Assembly (NCBI GenBank): GCA_038363925.1
Contig: JAQQWL010000009.1
Location: forward strand, 1,922,001 to 1,986,000
Reading direction: 5' to 3'
DNA: 64,000 nt
Source of the DNA: Apiospora phragmitis
Lineage: Eukaryota; Ascomycota; Sordariomycetes; Amphisphaeriales; Apiosporaceae
The translations under genes were made by a program, and so were the position numbers. Within the stretch, counting starts at the first letter, position 1; every line of letters starts with the position of its first letter. The notes under the pieces are model-generated. The model worked only from the letters and a program-made list of their open reading frames with translations, was not told the DNA's origin and made no database searches. Of this stretch, positions 23,101 to 35,202 are shown piece after piece.

Positions 23101-23659
23101 TCTTCAACGGACCTATACAAATGGCCGCCTCATTGGTCTTGAAAAGTAAGAGGCTGGCTTGGATCATCAAGTGTATCCCCAAGGCGGGAGGTCCATGACC
23201 CACTTAGCCCGGGGCCTGCGGTGCGAAGATCGACGTGCCGACTTCATCGAATCCGATGGTTCTCCGGAGCGGACCCGAAAACAAGAAATTAGCAGTTTCA
23301 TGACAAGTACGGTCGGCAACTGCAGTTCATTCCTGCAGATTGAGAGCGGCAATTGAACCTACCAAGGTATGAAGAGTATGGGGCGTGTGCATTTTTTCCT
23401 TGAGCAAAGCGGGTTATGAAAAAGCGCTCTTGCCAAATTACTGACGAACATCAGTCTCACGCTATTCGAAGACTGCTGCCTGGATCATCACTTGTCTCAC
23501 ACCCGATCAATTACTCATCATCATCAAGCGCTTCAGCTTGTCATTGCCCTGAAATTGGTTGCTTACAACGACGTCCAAGGAGCCAACGGTTCAGATTTGT
23601 TTTCTGCCAATTTCTTCGCGCTTGTTTCCCTCCAACAACCCACCCAAAGGCGTTGAAAT
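20120..23659. other. 3.5-kb region with no recognised gene
   Basis: Frames at 21874-22134 and 22487-22672 (plus) and 20375-20779 (minus) are open but show no motif I recognise and cannot be joined into a larger reading. An AG-repeat lies at 20981-21000. The left end holds the protease promoter and the right end the Nudix promoter. It may be decayed sequence. Confidence 0.4.
20981..21000. repeat. Short (GA)n tract
   Basis: An AG/GA run in an intergenic, purine-rich stretch that continues imperfectly to about 21035. Confidence 0.7.
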
Positions 23660-24348
23660 ATGGCATCGACACCCGACGTAAAAGCAGCTGTAGGGGCGCT
23701 GTCACCCTTTACCTCTGACCCTTCTCTCGCCCCCTTCGCCACATCCATGGCTGCCTACCTAGCCGCCAACGCGGGCTTCGAAGGTCTCGCCACAGGAGCC
23801 CTCGTCTTTTTCCTCCTGGCGTCAGCGGAACCGGCAACGGCTACGGCGACGACGACGAAGAAGAAGATGCAGACCGCGTCTTGCTCGTCCAGCGCGCTCC
23901 GCATGACTCGATGCCGCTGCGGTGGGAGGTGCCGGGGGGCGCGTGTGACGACGAAGACGAGACGGTCCTGCACGCGGTGGCGCGCGAGCTGTGGGAGGAG
24001 AGTGGACTGCGCGCCGCGCACATCGGGCCGCAGGTCGGCAGCGAGGGCATGGTATTCTTCACGCGGCGGGGCCGGCGGATGCTCAGGGTCAGCTTCCTGG
24101 CCGACGTGGAGGCGGGAGCGGCCGAGGAGGGGAGGGACGGGGACCGAGAAGGTAGGAAGAAGAAGGCGCCGCCGGTGGCCAAGCTGGACCCCGAGGAGCA
24201 CGTTGCGTTCCTCTGGGCCACGGAGGATGAGTGCCGAAGACACAGGGTCGGCGAGACCGAAATTAAGTTCACGCACGCCAGTCAGGAGCAGACCATCTTG
24301 AAAGGGTTCCGCTTGCGAAGAGAACTTAGGGCGCAGGCGGCGTCCTGA
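23660..24348 (+). CDS. Nudix hydrolase domain protein, one apparent frameshift
   Basis: About 229 aa if one base is restored. The N-terminal part (MASTPDVKAAVGALSPFTSD, then LAANAGFEGLATGALVFF) is in one frame; the remainder (GVSGTGNGYGDDDEEEDADR onward) is one base off, most likely a missing base near 23815-23822. The Nudix segment is clear: MPLRWEVPGGACDDEDE, then TVLHAVARELWEESGL. The REUxEExGU core with its metal-binding glutamates is intact, but the spacing between the first Gly and Glu is one residue longer than the canonical GX5E. Such proteins hydrolyse nucleoside diphosphates linked to another group; the substrate cannot be told. A Lys/Glu-rich loop separates the last strands, and LDPEEHVAFLWATEDECRR precedes the C-terminal helix. 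Single exon, no intron seen. Confidence 0.8.
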
Positions 24349-25504
24349 AGGCGGCGCAGGACGATAGCTTTGCGTCGTCGAGAGATGACCTGGAAATTAC
24401 GGTGACAATCGCGGATCATGGCAAGACAGCTAGGCACACAGTGCAAAGCAATCCAACCAGCATGGTCTCTACACGGGTCCCAACAAAACTGATGACTACA
24501 TATCATATATCAAGTGGCGCTCCTTTTAGCAGAACAGGTGCCGGGTCCAAACAAGTCAGGAGTCACGGTGAACACTGCCGGAGAAGCTGCTATCTGCATT
24601 ACGCCATTCATTCACACAGCATATCTATTTATTTTTTGTACCCCTTCTCTTGAGAAAGCAGAATCCTCCCGACATATTTGAGGGGGGGCATGCATAATGC
24701 TCCGAATGATACTCTGTGCTGACTGTCTTCGAGCATGGAAATCGGAGAGGACATTGGGTGATATAAGACTCGTTTGGTCAAACGGCGATCTTGTACTAAC
24801 CGATGAAAATTCATATTTCGTGGGATGCATCATGGCAACTGAAAATAGTAAAGGGGATGCAGCTTATTAGCGGAACAGCCACATAAACGACCACAGCGTG
24901 TCTCCGAGAAAAGATCAAGTCCAGCCATGAATTCTTACTGTCTGGTCAAGAAAGGACCGGAGTAGAAAACTGAAGCCCGTTGCATGCAGAGGGTGGCTTC
25001 GTGTGCCGGGAAGGAGCTTTCCCTGCATGGGGTCGCATACATGATTAGAAGAATTGGACCACTCGGAAGCCGAGCCAGGCATGCAACGATTGACTGCGGA
25101 CGAGGCGATGGGGGTTGCCTATGGGTGCGGCCCGTGTCTGCAAATCCTGTCTGGGGAGATAGGCCATAATAGTATCAAGCCCAATTGCCTTCTTTACTCA
25201 TAGGCCGCTCTTGGCCGGGTCTGTTGCTGTAGCTTACTCTAAATATAGAGAAGCGGTGTTTCACGGTGGAGGAAGAGGGTTTGCCGTGCATCATAGTAAC
25301 CTAGGGGAATCATGACGATGAAACCAACAGTACCGTCAGCCATATCAAACAAGAATAACTCCCTATAGCTATGCAAGACGGCATGGTAAGTACGGCCCGA
25401 CTTGACGTGCCAGTTACTTCCAATTGCACCAATCTTGCCCCGCCAGATGCGATGCGATTGGGATGGGATGGATGCTTTCCGTGTGGTAGGAGTGAGTTCA
25501 TAGT

Positions 25505-25510
25505 CACGTG
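25505..25510. promoter_or_regulatory. CACGTG palindrome upstream of COX4
   Basis: A perfect E-box (CBF1/bHLH-type core) about 280 bases before the COX4 start. A single hexamer is weak evidence. Confidence 0.35.
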
Positions 25511-25591
25511 AACTGAATGACTAAGCCTTTGGGTGGAAGGAAGGAAGAAAGTGTGGGTGGATTGATGAGCTCCCCCAAAAGGGTAAAGCCC

Positions 25592-25596
25592 ATTGG
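25592..25596 (-). promoter_or_regulatory. CCAAT box upstream of COX4
   Basis: The sequence AGCCAATGG on the minus strand lies about 195 bases before the start codon. Respiratory genes in fungi are often controlled by the CCAAT-binding HAP complex, so this is a plausible site. A second ATTGG occurs at 25457-25461. Confidence 0.45.
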
Positions 25597-25787
25597 CTGT
25601 ATTTGGAGCTGCCCGGGTTGTGAGTCGAACGATTATGAGCGATTGCAGCCGAGAGAGAGCATCATCAAATCAGCAAAAGTAGAAATCCCTCTCTTTCTCC
25701 CAAACCTGAGGTCCCATCGAACACCACCACCCCCCACGACGACAAACCCACCCGAAACCTCTCCGCTCTTCAATTCCTCGACCTAGA

Positions 25788-26746
25788 ATGTTTTTGCAAC
25801 GCACTGCTGTCGCGGCCGCCCGCCGTGCCGCCATCACTCCCGTCATCCGACGCAGCTTCACCGCGTCCGTCTTACGACGTAAGGCACCGCCGTAACGCCG
25901 CCATCACGTCATACGTCCTCCCAGCTGACCATTGAATCTTGCGCTACTACAGGAGATGCCGGAGCCAAGAACGTCGAGCCTCACTCCACCGTCGGCCAGA
26001 AGATGAAGGCCTTTGCCGGTACGCAGTTTCCCTTCGATCGATTGATGAATTGAGTGCTGGATTGGTTACGTGAGGGGATCAGGGTCAATTGGGAGGCAAT
26101 CGAGCAGAAAAACCCACTGGGCAGCAGGCTGACATGGATTTTCGCACTTTCACACAGACATCAAGACCGAAGAAGACCTTATCGGACCCGGTGCCGCGCC
26201 CGGTACCGTTCCCACCGATCTCGAGCAGTCCACCGGTCTCGAGCGTCTGGAAATCCTGGGTAAGATGGAGGGCATCGATATCTTCGACATGCGCCCCCTC
26301 GATGCGTCGCGAAAGGGTACCATCGACAACCCCATCATGGTCAAGTCTGCTGGTGACGAGCAGTACGCTGGCTGCACTGGCTACCCCGCCGACTCTCACG
26401 TTGTTCACTGGCTCGGTGTACGTACAATCAACTCCATTATCCTCGACTAGGGCCTGTGCATGCGGGCTGCGAGTGTCCGTCTGCAATAGCTTCGCAATAG
26501 CTAGGCAAACGACAAGCTACGACAGACTACACTATACTATGACTCTAGCTATGTTAGAACGGAAGGACTGACCGTGACACTTTGCAGATGTCCCGTGAGC
26601 GACCGATGGAGCGATGCCCCGAATGCGGCAGCGTCTACAAGATGGAGTACGTTGGACCCCAGGACGACGGCCACGGCCACCACGACCACCACGGCTACGA
26701 GGAGCCCAAGACCTTCGCCGATTACGTCAAGCCCCAGTACTGGTAA
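25788..26746 (+). CDS. COX4: Cytochrome c oxidase subunit IV (yeast Cox4, mammalian COX5B)
   Basis: 191 aa in four exons: 25788-25878, 25953-26018, 26158-26417, 26588-26746, frame intact. This is a nuclear-encoded subunit of respiratory complex IV facing the mitochondrial matrix. The N-terminus is a mitochondrial presequence rich in Arg/Ala (MFLQRTAVAAARRAAITPVI, then RRSFTASVLRR). The core reads GPGAAPGTVPTDLEQSTGLE and LDASRKGTIDNPIMVKSAGD. The zinc site is visible as Cys in YAGCTGYPADSH and the CPECGSVYKMEYVG pair. The tail DDGHGHHDHHGYEEPKTFAD is His-rich, ending DYVKPQYW. Splice phases are 1, 1 and 0. A CCAAT box and an E-box lie upstream. Assignment is very secure. Confidence 0.95.
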
Positions 26747-28101
26747 ATCGCCGCTACACTATCCACGGCTTTGTGTGTAATCAGGAGACTTGGAGCGGAG
26801 AGAGAGAGAGCGGGTAGGGAGAGTTAGAGGAGGGGGAACTATGATGCATCGGACGGTGCCGGCTGTAGATTAGTACAGAAAGAATCCATCGGCAGTGTAA
26901 AGAAGTTTCTTTGTGTATAGAGCCTGCCCTCACCGGGCGCGATATACATGCATAATCCGTTTGAAAATGACTGTGCTGACCAGTGTGGCTGATGATGTGC
27001 TGACTTACATGGACTCATACTTGGGAACGTTTCGTGTGGCAGGTACTTGCTTTTGCAATGCATATATCGTATCTACTTATTTGCCATATCATGGCTGATA
27101 ATACCTACAACTAGGCAGCTAGTTAAGCCCATATTTACCTATCAAGGCAGGTAGTTAGAGGGCAGAACGAGAATAGCGCATGGTGTCATGATGATGGTAC
27201 AGCTATGCGATACGTATCGATACGTCCATGCCAAATCATTGGATCTGGCGTTTCCGTGGGCTACCCCAGATGGTAGTCAGGTGAGCCTCCTGCGGTGAGC
27301 AAGCGACGAGGTGGCAATACTACAAAGGGACCGGGCAGGCATCATGCTATCTGCACCATCTCACTTTTGGGCCTTCTTGGTGCCCATCCATATTATTCCC
27401 GGGAGGTAGTGTATGACACTCAAGCAGCCAAATAAATATGCATGTGTTGTTGGACTTCCCCCATGGTACGCGAATCTCGTATACAGTGTTTCAAGGAGAA
27501 GCTCCGACGGTGTATAGTAGCAGATGTAGCTTTTCTCCAAATCCGGACAACCCTAGATTCCTGTGCAAGCTTACACCCCCAAATGATAACAACGAAGTTG
27601 GCACCTTGCAAGATTCTCCGACAACGAATCGGAGAGATAGAGCACCCGGAGACCGGCAGCAAGCGACTGTAAGTAGGGAGGCGGCGTATGTTAATGAACA
27701 AGTCGGGGGGAGACTGAGTTGTCTGGCCAGAACTTGCCGTCTGAAGCGTCGCTGGTCCTCAACTCCTCTATGGCGGCAGATTTGAAGGAAGGAAAAGACG
27801 GAATACAAGATGCCGATCGCATGTTACACAAATTATATAGCACTATTAGACCGGCCGTGAGTGGATAGGACACACACCTATGCGTATACGTGGGCAGATT
27901 GGTACCTCTAATACTCGACGTTGGATCAGGGAGAGACCTTATTAGTGAGCTCAGCTTTATTGGACAAGGGGGGTGGTAGGGGTGGTGGATGGTGGGTACC
28001 CGCAACGATAGTAAGACAACCTAGAAAAGATGCGTTCATTGGTGTTGGAAGCTGCCACGGGGAGTATTACCGCCTCTATTTTTGCCTGCTTCTGTTATAT
28101 A

Positions 28102-28137
<36 letters not shown>

Positions 28138-31100
28138 TGCACAACTTAGGTAGGTCGGTACTTTGGTATGGGAGGATGTTGGATGATCTGATACACCCCT
28201 ATCCTCTCCTTTTCTTTTTCCATATATGACAGATTAAGACTGAGGCCATAATGCATAATCACGAACCCTATTCCTAAACAGGCGCTATCGTACGGGCCAG
28301 TCATATAGGGTGAATCGTATAGAGTGGGAAAGATATATACGAGAGAAACAGATAGAGATGAAGTGAGCGTGTATGCGTAAATGTCGGAGACCAGAGAATT
28401 CGACCCGGTTGGTGCATGCGAGGCACGCATATTATCATACCTTGTTGGGTGTCCGACAATTGGCGTGCCGTACGGAGTACTCCTAGCATCTTTGTCAGGA
28501 AGAATGTTTTCCTCTTTCTGCTTTGCCCTCGCCTCGCCTATTTCCGTTTCGCCCCATGTACTGGAAGTATATATTGCATTATTGACGATTGATGCTAAGC
28601 CGAGAGACTGTGGCCGTGCCTTATGGCGTAATAGGAAACATAATAGGCGCATGGCATGGGAACGCAATAGACCAATAGGGAATCGTCTGAGTTCATCGCG
28701 ATAGGCGGCGCCAAACTGGATTCAACGGACTAGCACTTCCATCAAATTGATTGAAAGTACCCTCCTGTACGTACTTCTATGTACTTCGTTGCACCTCACA
28801 CATTAATTTCTTTTTATTGACTTGTTCTCGCCAGGCAATTAATTCATCGTTGGATGTATAGCCTGGCTTTCTTCAAATACTACTAGTAATTGCATCGTTT
28901 CGTAGCGCATCGTATTTTGCTGACCATACAGATCGCAGCCCTTTGCCCATTTTCATACCCCGTAATCCATCTGATCCCCGAGTAAAGCATCCCGTTTCTT
29001 CCCTTGCGGTAAACAAACATCCTATCTCATGGGCCTAGCTTCCTCGTTAGCACCGCTGCACCGAACAGTCTATCATCTGATTGTCACCAACCCTACATAT
29101 CTCAAAACAAATAACGTCGTGCGTGTGTGTGTGCCGTATCTGGCGGGACCTGTTGCGTGGAATTAGTCACTGCCTTCCGGAGCCCAGTCAGCTCCAAATC
29201 GTAATACGCTGGCCTAAAATATCGTACACGCGGCCAAGAGAATACGGACCTGGGGACCAGCTCATCGATGGACAGTATTTGACCATGTTTTCAACGCCCG
29301 CTTGCCGCGGATGGTGATCCTGACTGAGGCATCCTCCTCCACGTGAACCGACGTCTGCAGTCTGTCACTACATCCGCCAAGCCGTCAACATACCACGCTC
29401 CGGTCATTCCAGCCTAGCTGCATAACCATTGGGATCAATCCCTGCACTCGCTCCACATCCGGTCGCAGCTACAGTATACTCCCTCTAAATCGAGCTGCAT
29501 GTCGAGAAATAAATATATACTCCTTCTTGCAGCCTGCATGTATAGGAGATAGGGAGAAAGGGAAACGTCAAGACCCAGCGCTGCGCGTGGAACCCGCCCA
29601 TTTGCGCCGACGCATTGCGTCGCATACTGCTGCCGGTTTTGTGAGTCTGGCCAAACCAACTAACTAATGCGCCGCACTCGCTTCCACGCAATTCCGGCAG
29701 GTTTCTTTCTTTCTCTCTCCCCTTCCCATTATTTCCTCCGCCGATCAAATTCATAGTATGGGTGTATGTACATATCTATGCAGCTGTGTAGGGTGCACAA
29801 GAAGATAGACGGACGGGGTTGTGCGCGCGCGCATCGATCGTATGGAGCGGGTTGGGTGGCCTTTTCGGCCCAGTTCCAAACATCCACCCATCCACCCATT
29901 AAAAGAAGAGAGCCGCATTGTCCAGGATAGGATTGGCTCCCAGGTCTTGGGGATCTGCCTAGGGGGTAAGTACATAGTGTGCATATCGCTAAATCGGTAC
30001 TTTACCAAGTCGGCAGGTCGCGTACGAAGAGGTATGTATTCGATGTTGAACATGCTGGCTTGAGGCATGTACGTTAGAGGTAAAGCATACCTACCTACCT
30101 ACCATCCGTACATGCATCCATACGTCCTGCTTGTATGCGATGCCTGGCCGCCTATTGCTATGGATGCAAGTGCTTTTCTTGGTAGTCTCCTTCCATGGGT
30201 GTTACTATTCATTCATTCGTTGTGTGATCATGATAATCAAATACATTGGAAAGGAAGTAATCATACTACCCAGTCTCCCCGGTCATCTCTTGGCCTTGGC
30301 AAGCCCTGCACCCACTTTGGGACGCAAAAAGATCCAACAACAGCAACCGCAGCTTGTTCTTCGTCCATGATCAGTTGATGCCTACTCTCGTCCTCCCCTC
30401 TGGTAGGCAGGATCCATAGCCGGTATACGGGCGTACAGTAATAGAAAAACTCTACTTGGATGCTATTGGCTAGGTCCGGAAAGATATCTGACTCTAAACA
30501 CTGACCAATACTCCGCCCAAACTATCCACTAGTACCTCCATGTCGAAAAAGGTAAGTAGGTTAATAAAAGCCTTGAACGACAGATACACACGCGCACATC
30601 ACGCAATACCTCCCTGTCTATTAATGAAACATCTATGTATACATATACGTATACATAGGTATATGTGTGCAGGTATCTCCCGTAATCTAGTCCACAACCC
30701 CCCTGCCCGCCTATTCCTGTTTCCCTATTCTTCCCATCTGACCTGGCAAGCTGGTCCTCTAACCCACGGTATCCTATCTACTCGGGCCCAACAGGTAAAT
30801 CATCCCAAGTCGGACTAATTTTCCCCAAAGCGATCAGTCGCATCACATCATCACGACTTCCCAAATACCATTCATCTGCTAGCCCGTCAGTCATGCCCCA
30901 TCCCTCCGCGGCCCATCTGTGCACACACCTACCTACCTACCTGCACTCATCAATTCAGACCATACCAGGCCAAACACACATTCACACTCATCCTGACATT
31001 CCCATCCCCGCGACAGTGCCACGTCTATCTATATGGGGCCACTGATAGATGACTGATTTATCACTCATTAGCCTGCGTAGTGCATAAGAAGCGAGCTTGG

Positions 31101-32797
31101 TCTTATATCAGAATCAACAGAGAAGCCAGCAGCAAAGAAGTCGAGGCGAAGCGAAGCACACACATATCATACTGCTGCGCTTTCACCATTCACTCACTCC
31201 CACTTTTTCATCGGCGATTAAGGCATAGATTGTAACCCAGAGGGTAAGTGAGAATAGCCTGTCTATCCATTTGATATTCCGTCCCATTCGCACCTTCGCA
31301 CCCCGGTATCGTGCCGACACCTTGAATACAAGTACAAGCCCCGTCCTTTTCCACACTACATAGTCTGAGGTACCCGACTATTTCACATCTGCCTTGCCTA
31401 TAAGGTTGGCTCTCTGATTAAATTCGCATAAAGTCTCACCCTGGATTGATCAGTGCACGCCCTCACTAAAACTTTACCTGACGATTATTAGGCTCCCCCT
31501 CGCATAGTCGGGCAGTCTAAGTAGTTCACTATTGCAAGGGCCATCATTCAATCCTTCGCCTTTTTCCCCCTTCCCTCTCTCTCCCTTTATCAAGTTCTAC
31601 ATATCAACAACCGCCGGAACAGTTGGGAGAAGAAAACAAACCCGCCATCAACAATCACCAATACGCCCCATCATCAACACTGCGACATTCCGTCCGAGGA
31701 TTCTGAGCGCCCCGACCAACCTGGATATAAATCGACTAGGCAGGTTTATCAGACGAAAATCCAACGTCAATAGTTGTCGTCACCAACCAACTAGTAAGTT
31801 CCTATAGCTACAGCTTCATGCCTGCCTCCGAGCTAGGTAGGCAGGCCTTGCTTTCTTCTCTCTATCCATATCTGCAGCTCGTTGCCTGCTGGGGTTTTTT
31901 TTTTTTACTACACTCTCCACTCACCCCAAAGCACCTACAATTCCGTATACCAAATATCCCCCCCCCAACCTGACACTGTACTGTTGGTAAGTAATGAATG
32001 CTGCAGTGCAGCCCTGCAGCATCTGCACCACTTTTTTCCCCGTCCCTAATACGCATTCACCACATACATACACACACCTCACCTACACCACATTGCGCGC
32101 TCCGTGATTGACGCGTTATACGATCGTCCTACCCTTACTCTGACATCGTGTATTTTTGTCCAGCAAATACGGTACGTATTTGGACACCTCCAACCCAAGC
32201 CTTGCAACGTCAGCAACTCTCCCTGCTAGCTATTCTGCATCATTGCAATCAATCAAGTACACCTCGACCTTCTTCCATCATATCTCGTCTCATTGTCAGC
32301 ACAGTACAGCACAACACAGCCCAACAGCAAAGCATTCCCTCTTTTCATTCATATACCGGGGCCCGTTCGTTGCCTTTACCACCCTGCCCCCCCATTGTTT
32401 TCTTGACATCTTGCACTATTCCTCCATATGTCAAGGTGCCAAGCCAACGTGGGGCCATATTTGTCGTCCGTCGTCACTATCACATGGAAGGACATGTGCT
32501 ATATCCACCACTATCTCTCAATTTCCAGTTGACTGCGGATATCGTACAGCTCGTTACTGCGCCGTATCCCTTCCTCATTCGTCCCTCTCCCATTTACCAC
32601 ACATCCCAGCCTATGTGGGCCCATTGCCTCATACCTCGATTAGGCGCACGTTTCCCACCTACATATACTTAGGCTTCAGCGTCTGACCACATACTCAAAG
32701 CCAACCACTGACAATCCAAACCTTAGGTAGGGCTGGCTACAGGAGGGCTGATACAGTTTCCTCTCTCTGATTCTGCCACCCCTTCTCTGCCTTGACT
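26747..32797. other. 6-kb gene-free region with simple repeats; probable long leader of the next gene
   Basis: No open frame over this 6-kb stretch has recognisable motifs. The sequence contains a CT microsatellite, CTAC/GTAG-type tetramer repeats (for example 30089-30102 and 30928-30942) and many short upstream ATGs. Several GTAAGT donor-like sites (30550, 31244, 31987) precede the start at 32798, so the last 1.5-2 kb may be a spliced 5' leader. Long promoters and leaders of this kind are typical of regulatory genes in filamentous ascomycetes, but that is inference. Confidence 0.45.
28104..28135. repeat. (TC)n microsatellite
   Basis: About 15 uninterrupted TC/CT units inside the 6-kb gene-free region. 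Confidence 0.9.
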
Positions 32798-35202
32798 ATG
32801 TCGGCAAAAGAGGACGTACTGGAAAGGGAGCGTGAGAGAGAGCGTCCTGTTCAGCCTAGAGAGATCCAGCCTAGTCGTCCACAGGACATCAAGACTTCGC
32901 GTGAGAAGGAGGATACAGACCTCTACAACCGATACGCTCATCGTCACAACGAGTACAACGATAAGCTCGCTGAGCTCATTACGCGCCGCTCGTATATAGA
33001 AAACGAGATTAATGCTGTTGATTCTGCCATTAAATATCACCAGCAGGAGCAGGCACGTGTCGCCCAGGAGTACAAAGATAAGCAGAACGCTATCGTGGCT
33101 CAACGTCGACTGGAGGATCAACGTGCCGCCAATGACCAGATGGAGCTGGAACGCAGCAGAGAATCTGGCAAGATGAATGGCCAGGGTCGAACCCGTCGTG
33201 CATCAATCCGAGACATAACACATCAACAGAATGGAAGCGGTGGTGGCTGGACTAGTATCAACGCCCGGCCTCGCTCGCGCCGGGAGGACGACGAAGAGCA
33301 TCACGCCGACCCCGGAAACTTGTTGGGCAAGGGGTATCAGCCCATGGATGATGCCGAGCCCAATGGCAGATCGACGCAGAGAACTGGCCTTCCCAGACAT
33401 GGCCCCAATGGCCACGATATGGAGGCTGACGACTCCGAAGCTTCTCTTGCCTACCGCCCTAGAAAAGCAGATGAGCAGCGACCTTTGAAGCCTAAGCAGC
33501 GCCACTCCTTGCCTAGCTTTTCTGCTGGTAATCGCGGTAGTCGTAAGTCAATTCTTATATCTTCAATCAGAATTTGCACTAACTTTCACATTAGCTAAGC
33601 GAGAGACTCCCATCGAGTCCAAACCCCGTTCTCCCTCTGGCCGACGCTCGCTGCCCAGCGGTCGCAGCCAGGCTACATCCGCCGAGGCCGCCGTACCTCC
33701 CGACACCAGTGAGATCAACAAGGACACCCTTATTCTCAAGCACGATGGCCAGAAGTACGTTGAGCCTCCCATGTACGAAGCCGTCCCGCTGGAGAGAATC
33801 GATAAGAACCACCCGTACTGGGATCCTGAATGGGAGCCTCTGGAAGACATCATTGTACCTCAGTTGGAGAAGTGGCAGGAGAAGTTGGATTATTTGCGAC
33901 GCACCCCTGACGCTGTCCGTCATACCGTTTTTCTTGCGAATCGACAGGTTAACAGGGGCCAGGCCGTTGTTGACTTCCTCAAGGACGGTGATTTCCACCC
34001 TTATCAGTACGTTGGAAAGGAAATGATGAAGAAGTTCTACAAGACATTCATCAACTACGACACCATGTTCCGACTGGTCAATGTGCACGAGGAGTTGAAG
34101 AAGTTTGATCTAGATGTGATGCCTCTGGAATGGCTTAGGCAACGCATGTTTGAGGTTTCTCGGGATCAGGGCGACAAGTTCAACTTGTCCAAGTACACGC
34201 ACGACCTGTACCACGACTACAAGCTGAAGGCTCTGCGAGAGAAGCACGGTTTTGGCAATATCGGTCGTCCTTCGGGATACAAAGTGGGCGAGAAGAACGA
34301 CAAAGTGAAGAACGGCAAGATCAAGCGCGAATCGAGCGTCGGCGACCTGCGTCGCAAAGGCCGTCGAATCAGTCAAGTGGACATGGGTGGCGACCCGTCC
34401 ATGATGGAGCATTACCACGCCATGCAGCAGCACCCGCAGCAACGGCAGGAGTATCTTGAACCGGTGACACCACGCCAGTCCAAGAGATTACGCCTCGAAG
34501 CCGATGCCCAGGCCGCTCCACCTGGTGGTATGCATGCGCATGCCCAGGCCCAGGCCCACGCACAAGCACAGGCTCAAGCACTCGCACTTGCGCACTCCCA
34601 CCACGCTCATCAAGTCCAAGGACACGCAGATGCTCCCATGCCTGTCAAGGCGGAGCCAGAGCCAGAAGTGGACGATCTGGACTACGATGGCTATACGTCA
34701 ACAGACTCCTTTTCTGCCGGTCGCATTATGCATCTCGACTTCCGCATCTACCAGATCAAGACCAGCGAGCTGACCACTAGCACTGAGATCACGCAATATT
34801 GGACTTGGAGCCAGGAGAAGAGTATGTTCGAGCACCAGGTTCTCCGTGATGTCCATCCGAAGGTCACTTGGGGGTACTACCAGCAGCACATCACCTTTGA
34901 TCTCAAGCTAGACGAGATCGTCGAGGTGTTCTACGCCAAGGACTGCCTCAAGGTTATCGTGGTTACTAAGACTGACCGCGGCCGAATCCTGGTCCACTTC
35001 AAGCGCGACCGGACACTGAAGCGGTTCCTCAGCTTCTCTCGTAGAAAGGGTGTGCAGCTAGTTAAGAGCTCTAGGTAAGCATTTCCCCATCAACAATTCC
35101 CTTGCAATGAAGTTGGACGCTAATCTGTCGGGCAGTGATCGAATGGAAGATGCATGGAACAAGATGGAAAGCAAGGTCATGGCCGACGACTCGGACTCGT
35201 AG
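32798..35202 (+). CDS. Conserved-looking 763-aa protein of unknown function (probably nuclear)
   Basis: Three exons, 32798-33542, 33595-35074 and 35136-35202, sum to exactly 764 codons. Introns have good GTAAGT/GTAAGC donors and TTAG/GCAG acceptors. Residues about 1-130 are highly charged and coiled-coil-like (VLERERERERP; NDKLAELITRRSYIENEINA). A central domain has aromatic, ordered sequence (MYEAVPLERIDKNHPYWDPE; MPLEWLRQRMFEVSRDQGDK; KYTHDLYHDYKLKALREKHG). A basic segment (SKRLRLEADAQ) could be a nuclear signal. A repetitive Ala/Gln/His stretch follows at about 34530-34625. The C-terminal ~140 residues look like a second folded domain (FRIYQIKTSELTTSTEITQY; HITFDLKLDEIVEVFYAKDC), ending in acidic MADDSDS. 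I cannot name the family. The long upstream region suggests tight regulation. Start is the first ATG in frame after in-frame non-ATG codons. Confidence 0.75.
34530..34625 (+). repeat. Ala/Gln/His-coding repetitive tract
   Basis: Imperfect hexanucleotide repeats of the type gcacargcncar inside the uncharacterised 763-aa gene, coding for alternating His-Ala and Gln-Ala. Likely length-variable between strains. Confidence 0.6.

Larger units (their letters stand above)
24349..25787. other. 1.4-kb intergenic region, no gene seen
   Basis: No coding signal. The right 350 bases are the promoter of the COX4 gene and are annotated separately where sites are visible. Confidence 0.45.

Noticed and set aside
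30080..30960. CTAC/GTAG tetramer runs as a CRISPR-like or regulatory array
   Set aside because: They are uninterrupted simple repeats without unique spacers, common in fungal intergenic DNA.
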